NCBI GenBank assembly: GCA_046732795.1
Contig: JBKPNV010000279.1
Location: 1-33,624 of the forward strand
Length of the DNA: 33,624 nt
Direction of reading: 5' to 3'
DNA from: Gp6-AA40 sp046732795
GTDB lineage: Bacteria > Acidobacteriota > Vicinamibacteria > Vicinamibacterales > UBA2999
Shown here: positions 8,308 to 17,085 of the stretch, one piece after another
Layout: each line of letters opens with the position of its first letter
Position numbering within the stretch: the stretch's first letter is position 1
Made by a program: the position numbers and the translations under genes
The notes under the pieces: model-generated
What the model was told of the DNA's origin: nothing
What the model saw: only the letters and a program-made list of their open reading frames with translations
Databases searched by the model: none

Positions 8308-9246
8308 TCAGAGCGTCTTGGAATACGCAAGCTTCAGGGACGCCTCGCAACCGAGGTTCCGCTTGAAGTGGATCAAGCCGTAATTGGGCGCGCCATCGTT
8401 GGTGGACGTGCCGATGTCCATCCAGCGCGCGCCCTCGGCGCGGGCATGCTCGTAAAGTGCTTCGGCGAGCAGGATGATCGGGCTCACGCCGGACAATCCG
8501 GCCGCATCCCCCCAGTAGAAGACATACACCACGTCGCGACTGACTCTGATTGTGATGCTCGCGGCCGCCGGCTGTGCCTCGCGGAACACCCCGAAGCCGT
8601 AGATCCGCTCGCCGAAAATCTCTGCCATCTCGCGGACGCGCTCCCAGGTCATAGACAGCGTGTAGCCCTTGCGGCAGGTGTTGTCGAGAATCAGCTGGTA
8701 CGCGTCTGACAACTCCGATAGCGAGGTCAGCTTTCGCGGCGCGAAGCCAAGTTCGCGTGCACGCGTCAATCGCCGCCGGCCGTCGGCATCGACCCTCGCA
8801 CTGAACGGCCGCTCGTCGAGACGGATGGACTGATTGAGGCTGTGCGGTGTTGCCACATAGCCACGGTTGTGCAGCGCCAGGTATATCAGGTGCGAGAGCT
8901 CCGGCGCATGTGCGAACGGCGGCGAGACAATCCTGATTCGTGTTGCGCCGCGCTCACGCAAGATCCGCTCTGTCTCGTCGGCAAAGAACTCGACCAGCTC
9001 GACACACGGCGGCTCTCTGAAGTCGAAGCTGCCGAAGGTACCCAGTCGCGGACTGCGAAATACGCCTGGCGACTCCTCGGCGAAGTGGATTGTTGCAGCG
9101 ACCTGGCTGGAGCCTGTCGCGACCAGCTGCAGATAACACGCATCCGGAGTACGGTGAATCTCGAAGAACTGCGCCGTATTGAAGAGGTGAGTCCAGGGAG
9201 CTGGCAGGAATTCGTTGACTACAACGGCGTAGTGATCCCTTCTCAT
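8308..9246 (-). CDS. FemAB/BioF2-like GNAT-fold acyltransferase
   Basis: About 312 residues from ATG 9246, with GGGAG six or so bases upstream and only ten bases after the previous stop. The longer open frame to 9567 overlaps the upstream gene and is rejected. The C-terminal half has a GNAT/FemAB look: FGVFREAQPAAASITIRV, VVYVFYWGDAAGLSGVSP, ILLAEALYEHARAEGARWMDIGT and a final YGLIHFKRNLGCE, the pattern of FemAB-like proteins of exopolysaccharide loci (the [YL]-x-F-K-x-x-[FLW]-G end motif). The N-terminal half carries PRLGTFGSFDFREP and TRIRIVSPP. Such proteins transfer acyl or aminoacyl groups; here the acceptor is probably a glycan or amino sugar, which is inference. Confidence 0.78.
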   Translation of the reverse strand: MRRDHYAVVVNEFLPAPWTHLFNTAQFFEIHRTPDACYLQLVATGSSQVAATIHFAEESPGVFRSPRLGTFGSFDFREPPCVELVEFFADETERILRERGATRIRIVSPPFAHAPELSHLIYLALHNRGYVATPHSLNQSIRLDERPFSARVDADGRRRLTRARELGFAPRKLTSLSELSDAYQLILDNTCRKGYTLSMTWERVREMAEIFGERIYGFGVFREAQPAAASITIRVSRDVVYVFYWGDAAGLSGVSPIILLAEALYEHARAEGARWMDIGTSTNDGAPNYGLIHFKRNLGCEASLKLAYSKTL

Positions 9247-9256
9247 CTGCTCCCTC

Positions 9257-11314
9257 TTACTCCTTCGGCTTCCCCACTCGCGACCACGGCGAAGGCTCGC
9301 GCACGAAGCATGGCCAGTTCTGCGGACCAAACCCTCGCAGAACCGAACGTTCTGGGCGGGTGAAGATGAGATATTCCTCGCCATCCTCAGGAAGTGTGGC
9401 CGCCACCTGATACGCGCTCTCCACGTAGGCGACCACTCCCGGGTTCGACGCCCGCGCATACGCGTCCAATGCCGATCGCCGGGCCAGCACGATCGGCGGG
9501 GCGAAGTGTCTGACTCGCTCGGTTGCCAGCTGTTGTTCTCTCTCCAAGCCAGCCCAGGCTGCGGCAAACGCCAGATGCCGCTGCGCCATCAGCCGGTCGC
9601 CGTAGTAGTAAATCTCGGGTTCGAACCAGAGAACAACTAACCGTTCCGTGGCGGGCACGCAGTCACGCACGTATGCTGCAAGTCGAAGGCTGAATCGAGC
9701 CGGCCCGTCGACGAAGTACGCGAGTGGCGGCGACGAGACGAGCTCATCGTACACGGCGCGCCACGCGGTTTGCGCACGGCTGAGAGAGTTCCAGTCGCCG
9801 GCAAGACCGGTCAGTCGCTCGCTGAACCGACCGGCCATCGCCACGCTGCTGCTCATCGCGAGCACGAGCGCCAGCGCAGTGACCGTGGTCGCAATGCGCG
9901 GCAACCGGCGCGACGCTGCGGCTGTACGCCACAGCCACGCAATACAGCAACCGTATGCCACGGCAGACAGCACGACGGCATCGGGGCCACGCGCCGGAAA
10001 CGGCATGCGCAACATCGCCAGATCGACGAGCAACACAAATACGGCGAAGGCGAACAGATGTCGCGCCGTGATCCATGGTGACAAACACGACCTCATCCAG
10101 GGGGCCGCGACAATCAGGACGATCGGCAGCACGTAGAACAGAGCGACCGCGATTTCGCTCGCACGGCCCTGGCGGTCGAGAGACGGCAAGACGCGCACGC
10201 GCAGCCACGGATGGTTGAACTTCCACTGCTGCTCCACGGGCCAGGTCGTGGACGTGAGTGCGCCGGTTCCGCGCTCGATGCCCGCCGTGTCCTCGACGAT
10301 CGGTTCTTTGATAATGGCCCGGAGATTGGCGAGCGAGAACTCCGACAACCGCACGCGCTCGGCCGTTTCCTCCGACTCGAGCGACGTCAGGCGATAACGC
10401 GCGAGTACATCGCGACGCTGGTCCGCTGAACTGGCCGCAGTCCAACGAATGCCGATAACCGGGGCGTATTGTTCCGCGGGCTCGACGGTCCACAGGCTTC
10501 CCCACAGACGAAGAAGCGGCCACTCATGCGGGCCTTGCGACACGTGCTCGACCTGCGCAGCCGCCAGCCCCGTCTGGGCGTACTCGAGCAAGCCCACAGC
10601 CCACTGCACGTACAACATGAAGGGTGTCAGCACTGCCACCATGGTTGCCGCACCAATTGAGCATCGGGTAACCGCGATCCGCTGAACACCATGAGCGGCG
10701 ACGACGGCGAGAGCCAGGCCAAGGGCGACGTATATCCCGTGATCGGGTCGCCAGTAGAACGCAATCGCAGCCCACGCCCCGAGAATGGCAATCCCCGCCG
10801 TGGACGGCTGTCGCACGTACTTCCACCACAGCAGGGCCGCGATAGCGTAAACGATGCCCTTCGGGTAAGAGTAACCGCGCGCTCCGGCAACGATCAGCAG
10901 GGGCGCGGCCAAGAGCGCCGCGCCCACAGACTCGGTGAGACGCAAAACGATGGCGAATGCGACGAACGTACTGATCGCCCACGCAAGCGCCACGATGACC
11001 GCCTCCGACATCAGGCGATCACCGCCAATTGATTGGGCCATGGTGCTCAGTCCGTACTGCAGCACCCATCCCTGATCGAAGAAGTCTCGAACGGGCCAGT
11101 CGCCAGCCAGCACCTGCTTGGCCAGCGTCATGTGCAGAAAGTTGTCGTTGTTGGCCGTCGTCATCAGGAATGCGTGCCAGACAGCGGCGAACGATGCGAG
11201 GAGCAGGGCGATCGCCGGGCTGATCCAGCCGCCGCGACGGCGGACGGGCGGCAACTCCGTTCTGTGGGGCTCCACTGTGTTCGTGTCAGGAACGCCTGGC
11301 GGCAGCTTCGACAT
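9257..11314 (-). CDS. Polytopic GT-C-like membrane glycosyltransferase, long type, internal VEDT module
   Basis: About 685 residues from ATG 11314 (MSKLPPG). The ATG lies inside the 3' end of the GT2 gene (29-nt overlap), with GGAG upstream; the open frame to 11392 is not needed. A proline- and arginine-rich cytoplasmic tail precedes the first helix. The first loop has NDNFLHMTLA and RDFFDQGW, the GT-C-like acidic loop. Helix-boundary motifs RGYSYPKGI and RPDHGIYVA match the paralogs. Residues about 286-348 carry the module (VIGIRW…KEPIVEDTAGIER). The C-terminal soluble domain has RDCVPATERLVV (Cys552), WFEPEIYYYGDR and WPCF (Cys669), then 15 extra residues that the other long paralogs lack. 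Coupling to a DPM1/GtrB-like GT2 just upstream fits transfer from a polyprenyl-phosphate sugar. Confidence 0.8.
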   Translation of the reverse strand: MSKLPPGVPDTNTVEPHRTELPPVRRRGGWISPAIALLLASFAAVWHAFLMTTANNDNFLHMTLAKQVLAGDWPVRDFFDQGWVLQYGLSTMAQSIGGDRLMSEAVIVALAWAISTFVAFAIVLRLTESVGAALLAAPLLIVAGARGYSYPKGIVYAIAALLWWKYVRQPSTAGIAILGAWAAIAFYWRPDHGIYVALGLALAVVAAHGVQRIAVTRCSIGAATMVAVLTPFMLYVQWAVGLLEYAQTGLAAAQVEHVSQGPHEWPLLRLWGSLWTVEPAEQYAPVIGIRWTAASSADQRRDVLARYRLTSLESEETAERVRLSEFSLANLRAIIKEPIVEDTAGIERGTGALTSTTWPVEQQWKFNHPWLRVRVLPSLDRQGRASEIAVALFYVLPIVLIVAAPWMRSCLSPWITARHLFAFAVFVLLVDLAMLRMPFPARGPDAVVLSAVAYGCCIAWLWRTAAASRRLPRIATTVTALALVLAMSSSVAMAGRFSERLTGLAGDWNSLSRAQTAWRAVYDELVSSPPLAYFVDGPARFSLRLAAYVRDCVPATERLVVLWFEPEIYYYGDRLMAQRHLAFAAAWAGLEREQQLATERVRHFAPPIVLARRSALDAYARASNPGVVAYVESAYQVAATLPEDGEEYLIFTRPERSVLRGFGPQNWPCFVREPSPWSRVGKPKE

Positions 11315-12248
11315 GACTGGCGGCGAACTCCTCGACCGAATGCACGAGCGGCACCGGCCTGCCCTTGGTGTTCTCGAAGATCCGCCACACATATCCGCCG
11401 ACGATCCCGAGCGCCAGCAGCGTCGTTGAAAACGAGAACAGCACCGCCAGCATCAGCGGCGTGTACCCTCTCACGTCGATGGCGCCCAGCGCCCATGCGA
11501 CCACGACCGCGGCGCTGGCGACAAGGGCGCCGCCGATTCCGACGGCACCGGCAACAAGCATCATCGTGATAGGAAGATCCGAGAACGCAAAGGCGGTGTC
11601 GAAGGCGTACCGGAACTTGCGCTTCATCGTCCAGCCGCTCTTACCACTGGCCCGTCGCGTCCGTGGAAACGTGATGAGCTCGCGGCGAAACCCCACCCAG
11701 AACAACAGGCCCACCAGAGCGCTGTTGGCTTCCGGCATTCCCACGAGCACTTCACGCACTCGCCGCGTACACGCAAACGAATCGGCGCCCCCTTCGGGCA
11801 TCTCCGGCTGAACGAAACGCCGGTAGAGACGCCAGAACGTCGTGGCGGCCATCTTGGAGAACCAGGGGTCGTCGCGCGATTCGCGCTGGGCGATCACGAT
11901 GTCGGCCCCGCGTTCGAGCGCCGAGAAGAACTGGCTCACCGAAGATACAGGTTGCTGCAAATCAGCGGCAAGCACCGCCACGAACTCGCCGGTTGCGTGC
12001 GTCATGCCCGCTCGGATCGCGGCGAAGGAACCAAAATTGCGGCTGAGGGAAATCAGTTGTGACGGGAAGGGCATCTGGCCGAGATGCAGCTTGAGCACCG
12101 CATACGAGTTGTCGGGGCTGCCGTCCACGACGAACACCATCTCGAATGGATCGGCGCTGCGCTCGTACAGCTCCGACAGCTGCCGAAGCAACTCCGGCAG
12201 GGTCGCTTCGTTTCGAAACACGGGCACCACGACGGAACGCGTCAGCAC
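11286..12248 (-). CDS. DPM1/GtrB-like polyprenyl-phosphate glycosyltransferase (GT2, two TM helices)
   Basis: 320 residues from a GTG (12248). The N-terminal GT-A domain opens with RSVVVPVFRNEATLPELLRQ, then VFVVDGSPDNS, LSRNFGSFAAIRAGM and VAVLAADLQQPVSS. Two hydrophobic hairpin helices (PITMMLVAGAVGIGGALVAS and the region PLMLAVLFSFSTTLLALGIVGGY) and VWRIFENTKGRP close the protein, as in GtrB, ArnC and DPM1 relatives, which put a sugar onto undecaprenyl or dolichyl phosphate at the cytoplasmic face. The usual DADLQDPPE motif reads AADLQQPVS, so the first Asp and the DPPE part are altered; related enzymes tolerate Ala or Ser at the first position, so activity is still possible. Paralog: 25564-26550. 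Confidence 0.85.
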   Translation of the reverse strand: MLTRSVVVPVFRNEATLPELLRQLSELYERSADPFEMVFVVDGSPDNSYAVLKLHLGQMPFPSQLISLSRNFGSFAAIRAGMTHATGEFVAVLAADLQQPVSSVSQFFSALERGADIVIAQRESRDDPWFSKMAATTFWRLYRRFVQPEMPEGGADSFACTRRVREVLVGMPEANSALVGLLFWVGFRRELITFPRTRRASGKSGWTMKRKFRYAFDTAFAFSDLPITMMLVAGAVGIGGALVASAAVVVAWALGAIDVRGYTPLMLAVLFSFSTTLLALGIVGGYVWRIFENTKGRPVPLVHSVEEFAASHVEAAARRS

Positions 12249-12268
12249 GGTTTACCCAGCGTTTTCTC

Positions 12269-14173
12269 CTAGAAACACGGCAGTCCGGTTACAGGATGCA
12301 CACGGTCCGCTCGCCGGTCGCGGCGAACCAGGAGGCTATATCTTCCGCTACCGTTCCGCGCATCGTCAAAGTCCGTTGCGCCGAGGTTCTCGTAGTGCTC
12401 GTTGAGATACTGCATGACCAGCGGATAGCTCTGAGGAAACAGCTTGTCGCCGTTGAGCAGGATCACGACCGGCGCGGACTGCGAGGCGAGGATTTCCACG
12501 CTGCGAGCCTGAAAGCGCGGTTCCGACCAGTGCTGACCGAAGAACGTCACGGCGCCTCCTGCGAAGCCGCGCTGCGCGAAGAAGTAGATGTCCGGCGCGA
12601 ACCATCCGATGAGGACGCGATCATTGCGGCCAGTGCACTCGCGCAGGTACTTCACGATTCCCAACTGCTCGCCTTTCTGCAGCCGCTCGAGCAGTGGAGG
12701 CGAGTCTCGTAGGCCGTCGGCGACGGCGATCACGTGACGAGGGCGGAACACTTCCGCCGGCATTCGCACTTGCCATTCCGCGGACAGCGACGTGCTCCAG
12801 ATGGTTGCCGCAAGTCCCATTACCAACACACACTGGAGCAACCGCCGGATAAGGCCCGGACGCACCTGCCGCACGCGGCGAACCGTCCACGCCGCGAGAA
12901 CCGCCGTCGGCGCGGCCATCCCGCCGAATCGGGCGCTGACTGGATCGCGCAGAATGAACGCGTTGAGCGCAAACGACAAGGCGACGACGCTCGCAATCGA
13001 TGCGACCTCGGCACGGGTCATCGAAGACTGCCGCAGGTTCGCGACGAGCATGATCCCGGCAACCAATGGAAGGAACCTGAACAAGCTGTAAAGCACCGCG
13101 TCGGCGTTGGCCACGTTCCAGGCGCCGGGCAGTACCCGCACTCGCAGCAACGGCAGCGCCCGTTGTGCGCGGAGCCATAGCGCTTCCGATGGCACGGTGA
13201 GCTGCGCCCGGTCGATGCCGTCGGTGTCTTCGACGAGCGGGTCTGAGAGCAGTCCTCGCAGGTGATCCTTCGACGAATCACTGATGCGGTAAGCCCACGT
13301 TCGTTCGGCGGCGGTCCCGCGGAGCTCTCCCTCCGAGAGGCCATGCCGCGATTCAGCGGCCACCCGCGCCGCATTGTCGGCCTGCGGTGCCCACCTCACG
13401 AGAATCGAGGCGCCGGCCGGCGGCAATTCGATGATGCTGGCGAGTGCCGGGAATGAAAGCCGGGGCCGTATCGACAATCGCGTCCGCGCGGTTTCACGTC
13501 TTCCGTATGCCAGCATCTGATCAACGGCATTGGCGACCCCACCTTTGAACTGGACGATCACCAGGAACGGCAACACGAGACATGCGACGGCCATTCCGAG
13601 ATAAGCCACTCGCCGTGCAAGCGTCGTCCAGTCGCCGGCATGAAGAATCGCCATCGCGAGCACCGCGGCACCGCCAACGAAAATGCCCGTGTCATAGCGA
13701 TACAGCGAGGCCGCGACAACACATGCCGCCAGCGCCCATATACGCGAGCGCAAGGGCTCTTCGACGCAACGCCAGCACAGAAAGATCCCCAACGGGATGA
13801 AAAGCACCTTGTCGTAGTCGTAGGCGCGGGGAAACAACAGCAAAGCGAGTACGGCTGCAATGAACCCTGTAATGGACGATGAGGAGACTCGGCGAGCAAG
13901 CACGAAGACGAGGACGGTACCGGCAGCGATAAAGGCAGATGTCAACAGCGCCTCACCAAGGAGATTGTCGCCAAATATCTGCTGCACAGCCGCCGAGCTG
14001 TACTCCGTCAGAAAGTAGCCCGGGTCGAGAAAGTCACGAAATGGCAACTCCCCGAACCGCGCGATCTGTCGACCTGACGAGATGCGGTGGAAATGGTCGT
14101 CGAGGAGGATGACGGTCGACAGCGAGAAGAAGAACGTGACGAGGCCGAGCGCCGCGCATGTCAGTTGAAGCAT
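12269..14173 (-). CDS. Polytopic GT-C-like membrane glycosyltransferase, long type, internal VEDT module
   Basis: 634 residues from ATG 14173, overlapping the upstream gene by 13 nt, so probably translationally coupled. After one helix the first loop has LDDHFHRISSGRQI and RDFLDPGYFLTEYSS, an acidic GT-C-type loop nearly identical to that of the upstream neighbour. RAYDYDKVLFIPLGIFLCWR and YRYDTGIFVG follow. The module occupies residues about 257-322 (ILVRWAP…SDPLVEDTDGIDR) in a large extracytoplasmic loop. The C-terminal soluble domain contains RECTGRNDRVLIGW (Cys513), DIYFFAQRGFAGG and the very C-terminal LPCF (Cys633). It is most similar to the 14161-16119 protein, consistent with tandem duplication. 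Sugar donor and acceptor are unknown. Confidence 0.8.
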   Translation of the reverse strand: MLQLTCAALGLVTFFFSLSTVILLDDHFHRISSGRQIARFGELPFRDFLDPGYFLTEYSSAAVQQIFGDNLLGEALLTSAFIAAGTVLVFVLARRVSSSSITGFIAAVLALLLFPRAYDYDKVLFIPLGIFLCWRCVEEPLRSRIWALAACVVAASLYRYDTGIFVGGAAVLAMAILHAGDWTTLARRVAYLGMAVACLVLPFLVIVQFKGGVANAVDQMLAYGRRETARTRLSIRPRLSFPALASIIELPPAGASILVRWAPQADNAARVAAESRHGLSEGELRGTAAERTWAYRISDSSKDHLRGLLSDPLVEDTDGIDRAQLTVPSEALWLRAQRALPLLRVRVLPGAWNVANADAVLYSLFRFLPLVAGIMLVANLRQSSMTRAEVASIASVVALSFALNAFILRDPVSARFGGMAAPTAVLAAWTVRRVRQVRPGLIRRLLQCVLVMGLAATIWSTSLSAEWQVRMPAEVFRPRHVIAVADGLRDSPPLLERLQKGEQLGIVKYLRECTGRNDRVLIGWFAPDIYFFAQRGFAGGAVTFFGQHWSEPRFQARSVEILASQSAPVVILLNGDKLFPQSYPLVMQYLNEHYENLGATDFDDARNGSGRYSLLVRRDRRADRVHPVTGLPCF

Positions 14174-16119
14174 GGCAGAGCAGTACGAGCGTCGATTCTC
14201 GCAGGAGGGCGGTCCATCCGAACGAGCACCAGGTAGTCGCCGTCGTTGCTCGGACTGTCGAAGTTGGTACGGGCCGCGACGTTGTAGTGCTGGTCGATGT
14301 ATTCAGTGAGGACGGGGTACTCTTCGCGGACTCTCTCATCACCTGCGAGAGCAAGGATGATCGGCACTGACTCTGATTCCAGTGCCTGCCGACTTCGCGT
14401 CTCGAATCGTTGATCCGACCAGTGGCCGCCAAAGGTGACCACCATGCCGGCCGCGAAGCCGCGACGCGCGAAGAAGTACAACTCTGGAACGAACCACCGT
14501 GCCAACACCTTGTCGGTTGGACTCGTACAATCCCGCAGGTAGCGCACCATCCTCGGAAACGCGCCTCCTTCGACGACTTCAGGCCGCGGCGGTGACGCGC
14601 TCACTCGCCGGACGACGTCTCGTGCCTGTGCGACAGGGGTGGTCAACGCGGGAAAAACGTGCGCGGACCATGACGCAACGGAGCCGAGACTCCAGACGAC
14701 GAGCGCGAATGTCGCGAAGACGATGGCGCTCAGAGCAAGCCGCGGCCTCCATCGCCTCGCTTGCCATGCGCGCGCGGCGACCCAGGTCGCCAGAATTGCG
14801 GTCGGGCCGGCAATTCCGCCGATTCTGGCTCCGAGCGGCTCTCTCAGCACGAACAAATTCAAGGCCAGACATGCGGCGACAAGGCCTCCCAGTCGCGCGC
14901 GTTCCTGGGCCGTGTTCCATGGAGCGTGCCACGCAATCGCGGCAGCAATCAGCGCCACGAGCGGCAACCCCCAGAAAAAGTAGTAGACGAATGCGGTAGC
15001 GTTGGCGGTGTTCCAGGCACCCGGGAGGATGCGTAACTGCAGCGGCGAGAAACGCCGTCGGGAGCGAATCCATAGCGGTTCTTCAGAAAGCGATTGCCGA
15101 CCGCGATCGACGCCCGCTGTGTCGTCGGCGCGCGGATCCTTGATGAGTTCCGTGATCCTCGGCGCGGACGGATCGCGCATCGTGTATCGATACGTCCCGT
15201 CACCCGGATTGTCTCCAGGGATCCCTGGGTTCAGCCGGTATCTCGACTCAACCTCGCGACGGCCAATGTCGCTCACGAAATGCGCCCATCTCACGGTCGG
15301 GGAGACCGCCGGTGACGAGAGCGACGCACGGCCCACCAAATTTCCGATCGAGAAACGAGGTGCTCGACCGACTTGAGTCCTGACCCTTTCTTTGACTGCG
15401 TAAGTCACGACCTGGTCGATCGCATCGGGAACGCCGCCGAAGCCGACGATCGGCACAAGGATCACCAGCCCGGCGAGCGCTGCTGTCAACCCGCAGAGCC
15501 CTGTGCGCTGGGCACACATTTTGGGCTCGCGCCAGTGCAACACTAACATCGTGACCACGGCGGCGAGGCCGGTATAGATGCCGGTGTCATAGCGGAACAA
15601 GGCCCCAATCGCGATCCCCGCAGCCAATTCCAGCGTGCGACGTACTCCAGGGCGATCGACGTACCGCCAGCACAGGAACATGCCGAGCGGGTAGAACAAC
15701 ACCTTGTCGAAGTCGTAGGCTCGCGGCATCGCGAACAGAGCGAGAAGGGCCGCTGTAAGTCCACTCAGGTGGGCCGTGAGCCCAGGCCGGTGGGCCGTAG
15801 GCCCGCCGAGGTGGGAATCGGAGACGCGGCGCGCGAGAACGAACACGAGCGTGGAACCGGTCGCAATGAACACGGTGTTGAGCAGCATCTCCCCCAGCAG
15901 GCTGTCGCCGAGCAGAAGCTGGAGACCGGCCGAACTGAACTCCGTCATGAAGTAGCCGGGGTCAAAGAAGTCTCGAAACGGCAGCTCACCGTAGCGCGCG
16001 ATCTGTCTCGCCCGCGAGATCCTGTCGAAGTGATCGTTGATGATGTTGTAGGTCGAGACGGATACTGTCAGGGCGCCCAGCCAGAAGACAAGGATGGCAG
16101 CGACCCGCGGTACCCTCAT
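14161..16119 (-). CDS. Polytopic GT-C-like membrane glycosyltransferase, long type, internal VEDT module
   Basis: 652 residues from ATG 16119 in a 4-nt ATGA overlap with the FkbM-like gene upstream. The first loop has INDHFDRISRARQI and RDFFDPGYFMTEFSS. RAYDFDKVLFYPLGMFLCWR and FRYDTGIYTG follow, all mirrored in the next gene. The module (residues about 276-339) is the most divergent of the six: VRWAHF…KDPRADDTAGVDR, with ADDT instead of VEDT. The soluble C-terminal domain carries RDCTSPTDKVLARW (Cys531), ELYFFARRGFAAG and ALPCFN at the end (Cys650). An extra stretch of seven-residue repeats before the RAYDFDK motif is absent from the sister gene (see the repeat at 15768). A lipid-linked-sugar glycosyltransferase is inferred from architecture. 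Confidence 0.8.
   Translation of the reverse strand: MRVPRVAAILVFWLGALTVSVSTYNIINDHFDRISRARQIARYGELPFRDFFDPGYFMTEFSSAGLQLLLGDSLLGEMLLNTVFIATGSTLVFVLARRVSDSHLGGPTAHRPGLTAHLSGLTAALLALFAMPRAYDFDKVLFYPLGMFLCWRYVDRPGVRRTLELAAGIAIGALFRYDTGIYTGLAAVVTMLVLHWREPKMCAQRTGLCGLTAALAGLVILVPIVGFGGVPDAIDQVVTYAVKERVRTQVGRAPRFSIGNLVGRASLSSPAVSPTVRWAHFVSDIGRREVESRYRLNPGIPGDNPGDGTYRYTMRDPSAPRITELIKDPRADDTAGVDRGRQSLSEEPLWIRSRRRFSPLQLRILPGAWNTANATAFVYYFFWGLPLVALIAAAIAWHAPWNTAQERARLGGLVAACLALNLFVLREPLGARIGGIAGPTAILATWVAARAWQARRWRPRLALSAIVFATFALVVWSLGSVASWSAHVFPALTTPVAQARDVVRRVSASPPRPEVVEGGAFPRMVRYLRDCTSPTDKVLARWFVPELYFFARRGFAAGMVVTFGGHWSDQRFETRSRQALESESVPIILALAGDERVREEYPVLTEYIDQHYNVAARTNFDSPSNDGDYLVLVRMDRPPARIDARTALPCFN
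15768..15815. repeat. In-frame 21-bp tandem repeat in a membrane-protein gene
   Basis: Two copies of GGTGGGCCGT[GA][AG]GCCC (15768-15783 and 15789-15804) and a third partial GGTGGG (15810-15815) recur with a period of 21 bp. On the coding (minus) strand this yields the seven-residue repeats GGPTAHR, PGLTAHL and SGLTAAL. The paralog at 12269-14173 lacks about two of these units, so this looks like a recent in-frame expansion in a loop or helix cap. Confidence 0.6.
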
Positions 16120-17051
16120 TCAACGTCGATGAGCTGCCGGCCAGACTCTTCGACCCACTTGTACACGTCCAACTGCTTTTCCCGGATCAATTGGTTGTAT
16201 TTGTCGGGGATGCGATAGACGCGGGCCGGTTCGCAGGCTGGAATCTCGGGCCCGACATCGTTGCGAAGGAAGAAGGCGTTGACGCCAGTCGGTTCCACGG
16301 CGACGAGGCGGTACCCTTTGCTCTCCGACAGCCGCGTCATCGCGGCAAGTGAGGCGCCGTAGTAACAGAAGCGATGGTCGCGCCGGCTGAACTTCGGGTC
16401 GTACGGCACGGTGACCGCGCGCTCCGGACCGAACATCGAGTTGTATTCCAGCATGAGCACGCGCGGACTGCAGACGGTGATGGCTTTCCAAATCCAGTAG
16501 TCGTTGCCATCGACGTCGACGCTCAGCAGGTCCACGTCGCCGGCGTACCCGTGCTGTTCGAGCAACGCGTTGACCGTTTCAGGAGTGATCCAGGATGCCA
16601 CAGCCGTCGTGCGCGGGAAACGCCGGCCCGCATACTCCAGTTTTCCCTTGTCGCCTTCGACCAGGAGCCCGCACCAGCCGAACTCCCCGGCGAGCATCGC
16701 CGCGTTACCGCCCGATGCACCGCTTCCGAGCTCCACGAATCGTCTGTTCGTGACGCCGACCTGCTCGAAGAGGGCCAGGAGAATACCATCCTCCTGGTTC
16801 TGAGACGCGAGTCGAAATCGACTCGCGGTGAGCCGCTCGGGATAGGGAAGGCTGCGAGCATCGACGTATGCCGCCCGGACGAGTCCATCAACGCCGGCCT
16901 GCAGGAGACGGAGTTGACGGAATACCTCCTCGTGCTGTTCCCGCAGTGAGCTCAGATCTTTCTCAATGCGGTGAATGCGCTTGGCGATCGTCAGCGGCGA
17001 CGTCGGCGGTTGCCGCCATTGTGCCAGGCGCGCCCGCAACCCCTGAAACAT
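16116..17051 (-). CDS. FkbM-like SAM-dependent methyltransferase with N-terminal coiled coil
   Basis: 311 residues from ATG 17051, with AAGGAG about 12 nt upstream. Residues about 20-60 are helical with heptad character (RIHRIEKDLSSLREQHEEVF). A conserved block follows (DARSLPYPERLTASRFRL, SQNQEDG), then the methyltransferase core with RRFVELGSGASGGNAAM (SAM-binding motif I), DVDLLSVDVDGNDYWIW and VLMLEYNSMFG, and a C-terminal GYRLVAVEPTGVNAFF. It matches the 378-1340 protein across its length and probably methylates a sugar on a related glycan. It heads the glycan part of the minus series, 34 bp after smpB, and its stop overlaps the next start (ATGA). Confidence 0.78.
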   Translation of the reverse strand: MFQGLRARLAQWRQPPTSPLTIAKRIHRIEKDLSSLREQHEEVFRQLRLLQAGVDGLVRAAYVDARSLPYPERLTASRFRLASQNQEDGILLALFEQVGVTNRRFVELGSGASGGNAAMLAGEFGWCGLLVEGDKGKLEYAGRRFPRTTAVASWITPETVNALLEQHGYAGDVDLLSVDVDGNDYWIWKAITVCSPRVLMLEYNSMFGPERAVTVPYDPKFSRRDHRFCYYGASLAAMTRLSESKGYRLVAVEPTGVNAFFLRNDVGPEIPACEPARVYRIPDKYNQLIREKQLDVYKWVEESGRQLIDVE

Positions 17052-17085
17052 GAGAACTAGTATCTCCTTTCCCGGTTCGCGCCCC

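Noticed and set aside
9247..9567. Extended start of the FemAB-like gene
   Set aside because: It overlaps the upstream membrane-protein gene; ATG 9246 has a good ribosome-binding site and sits just after that stop.
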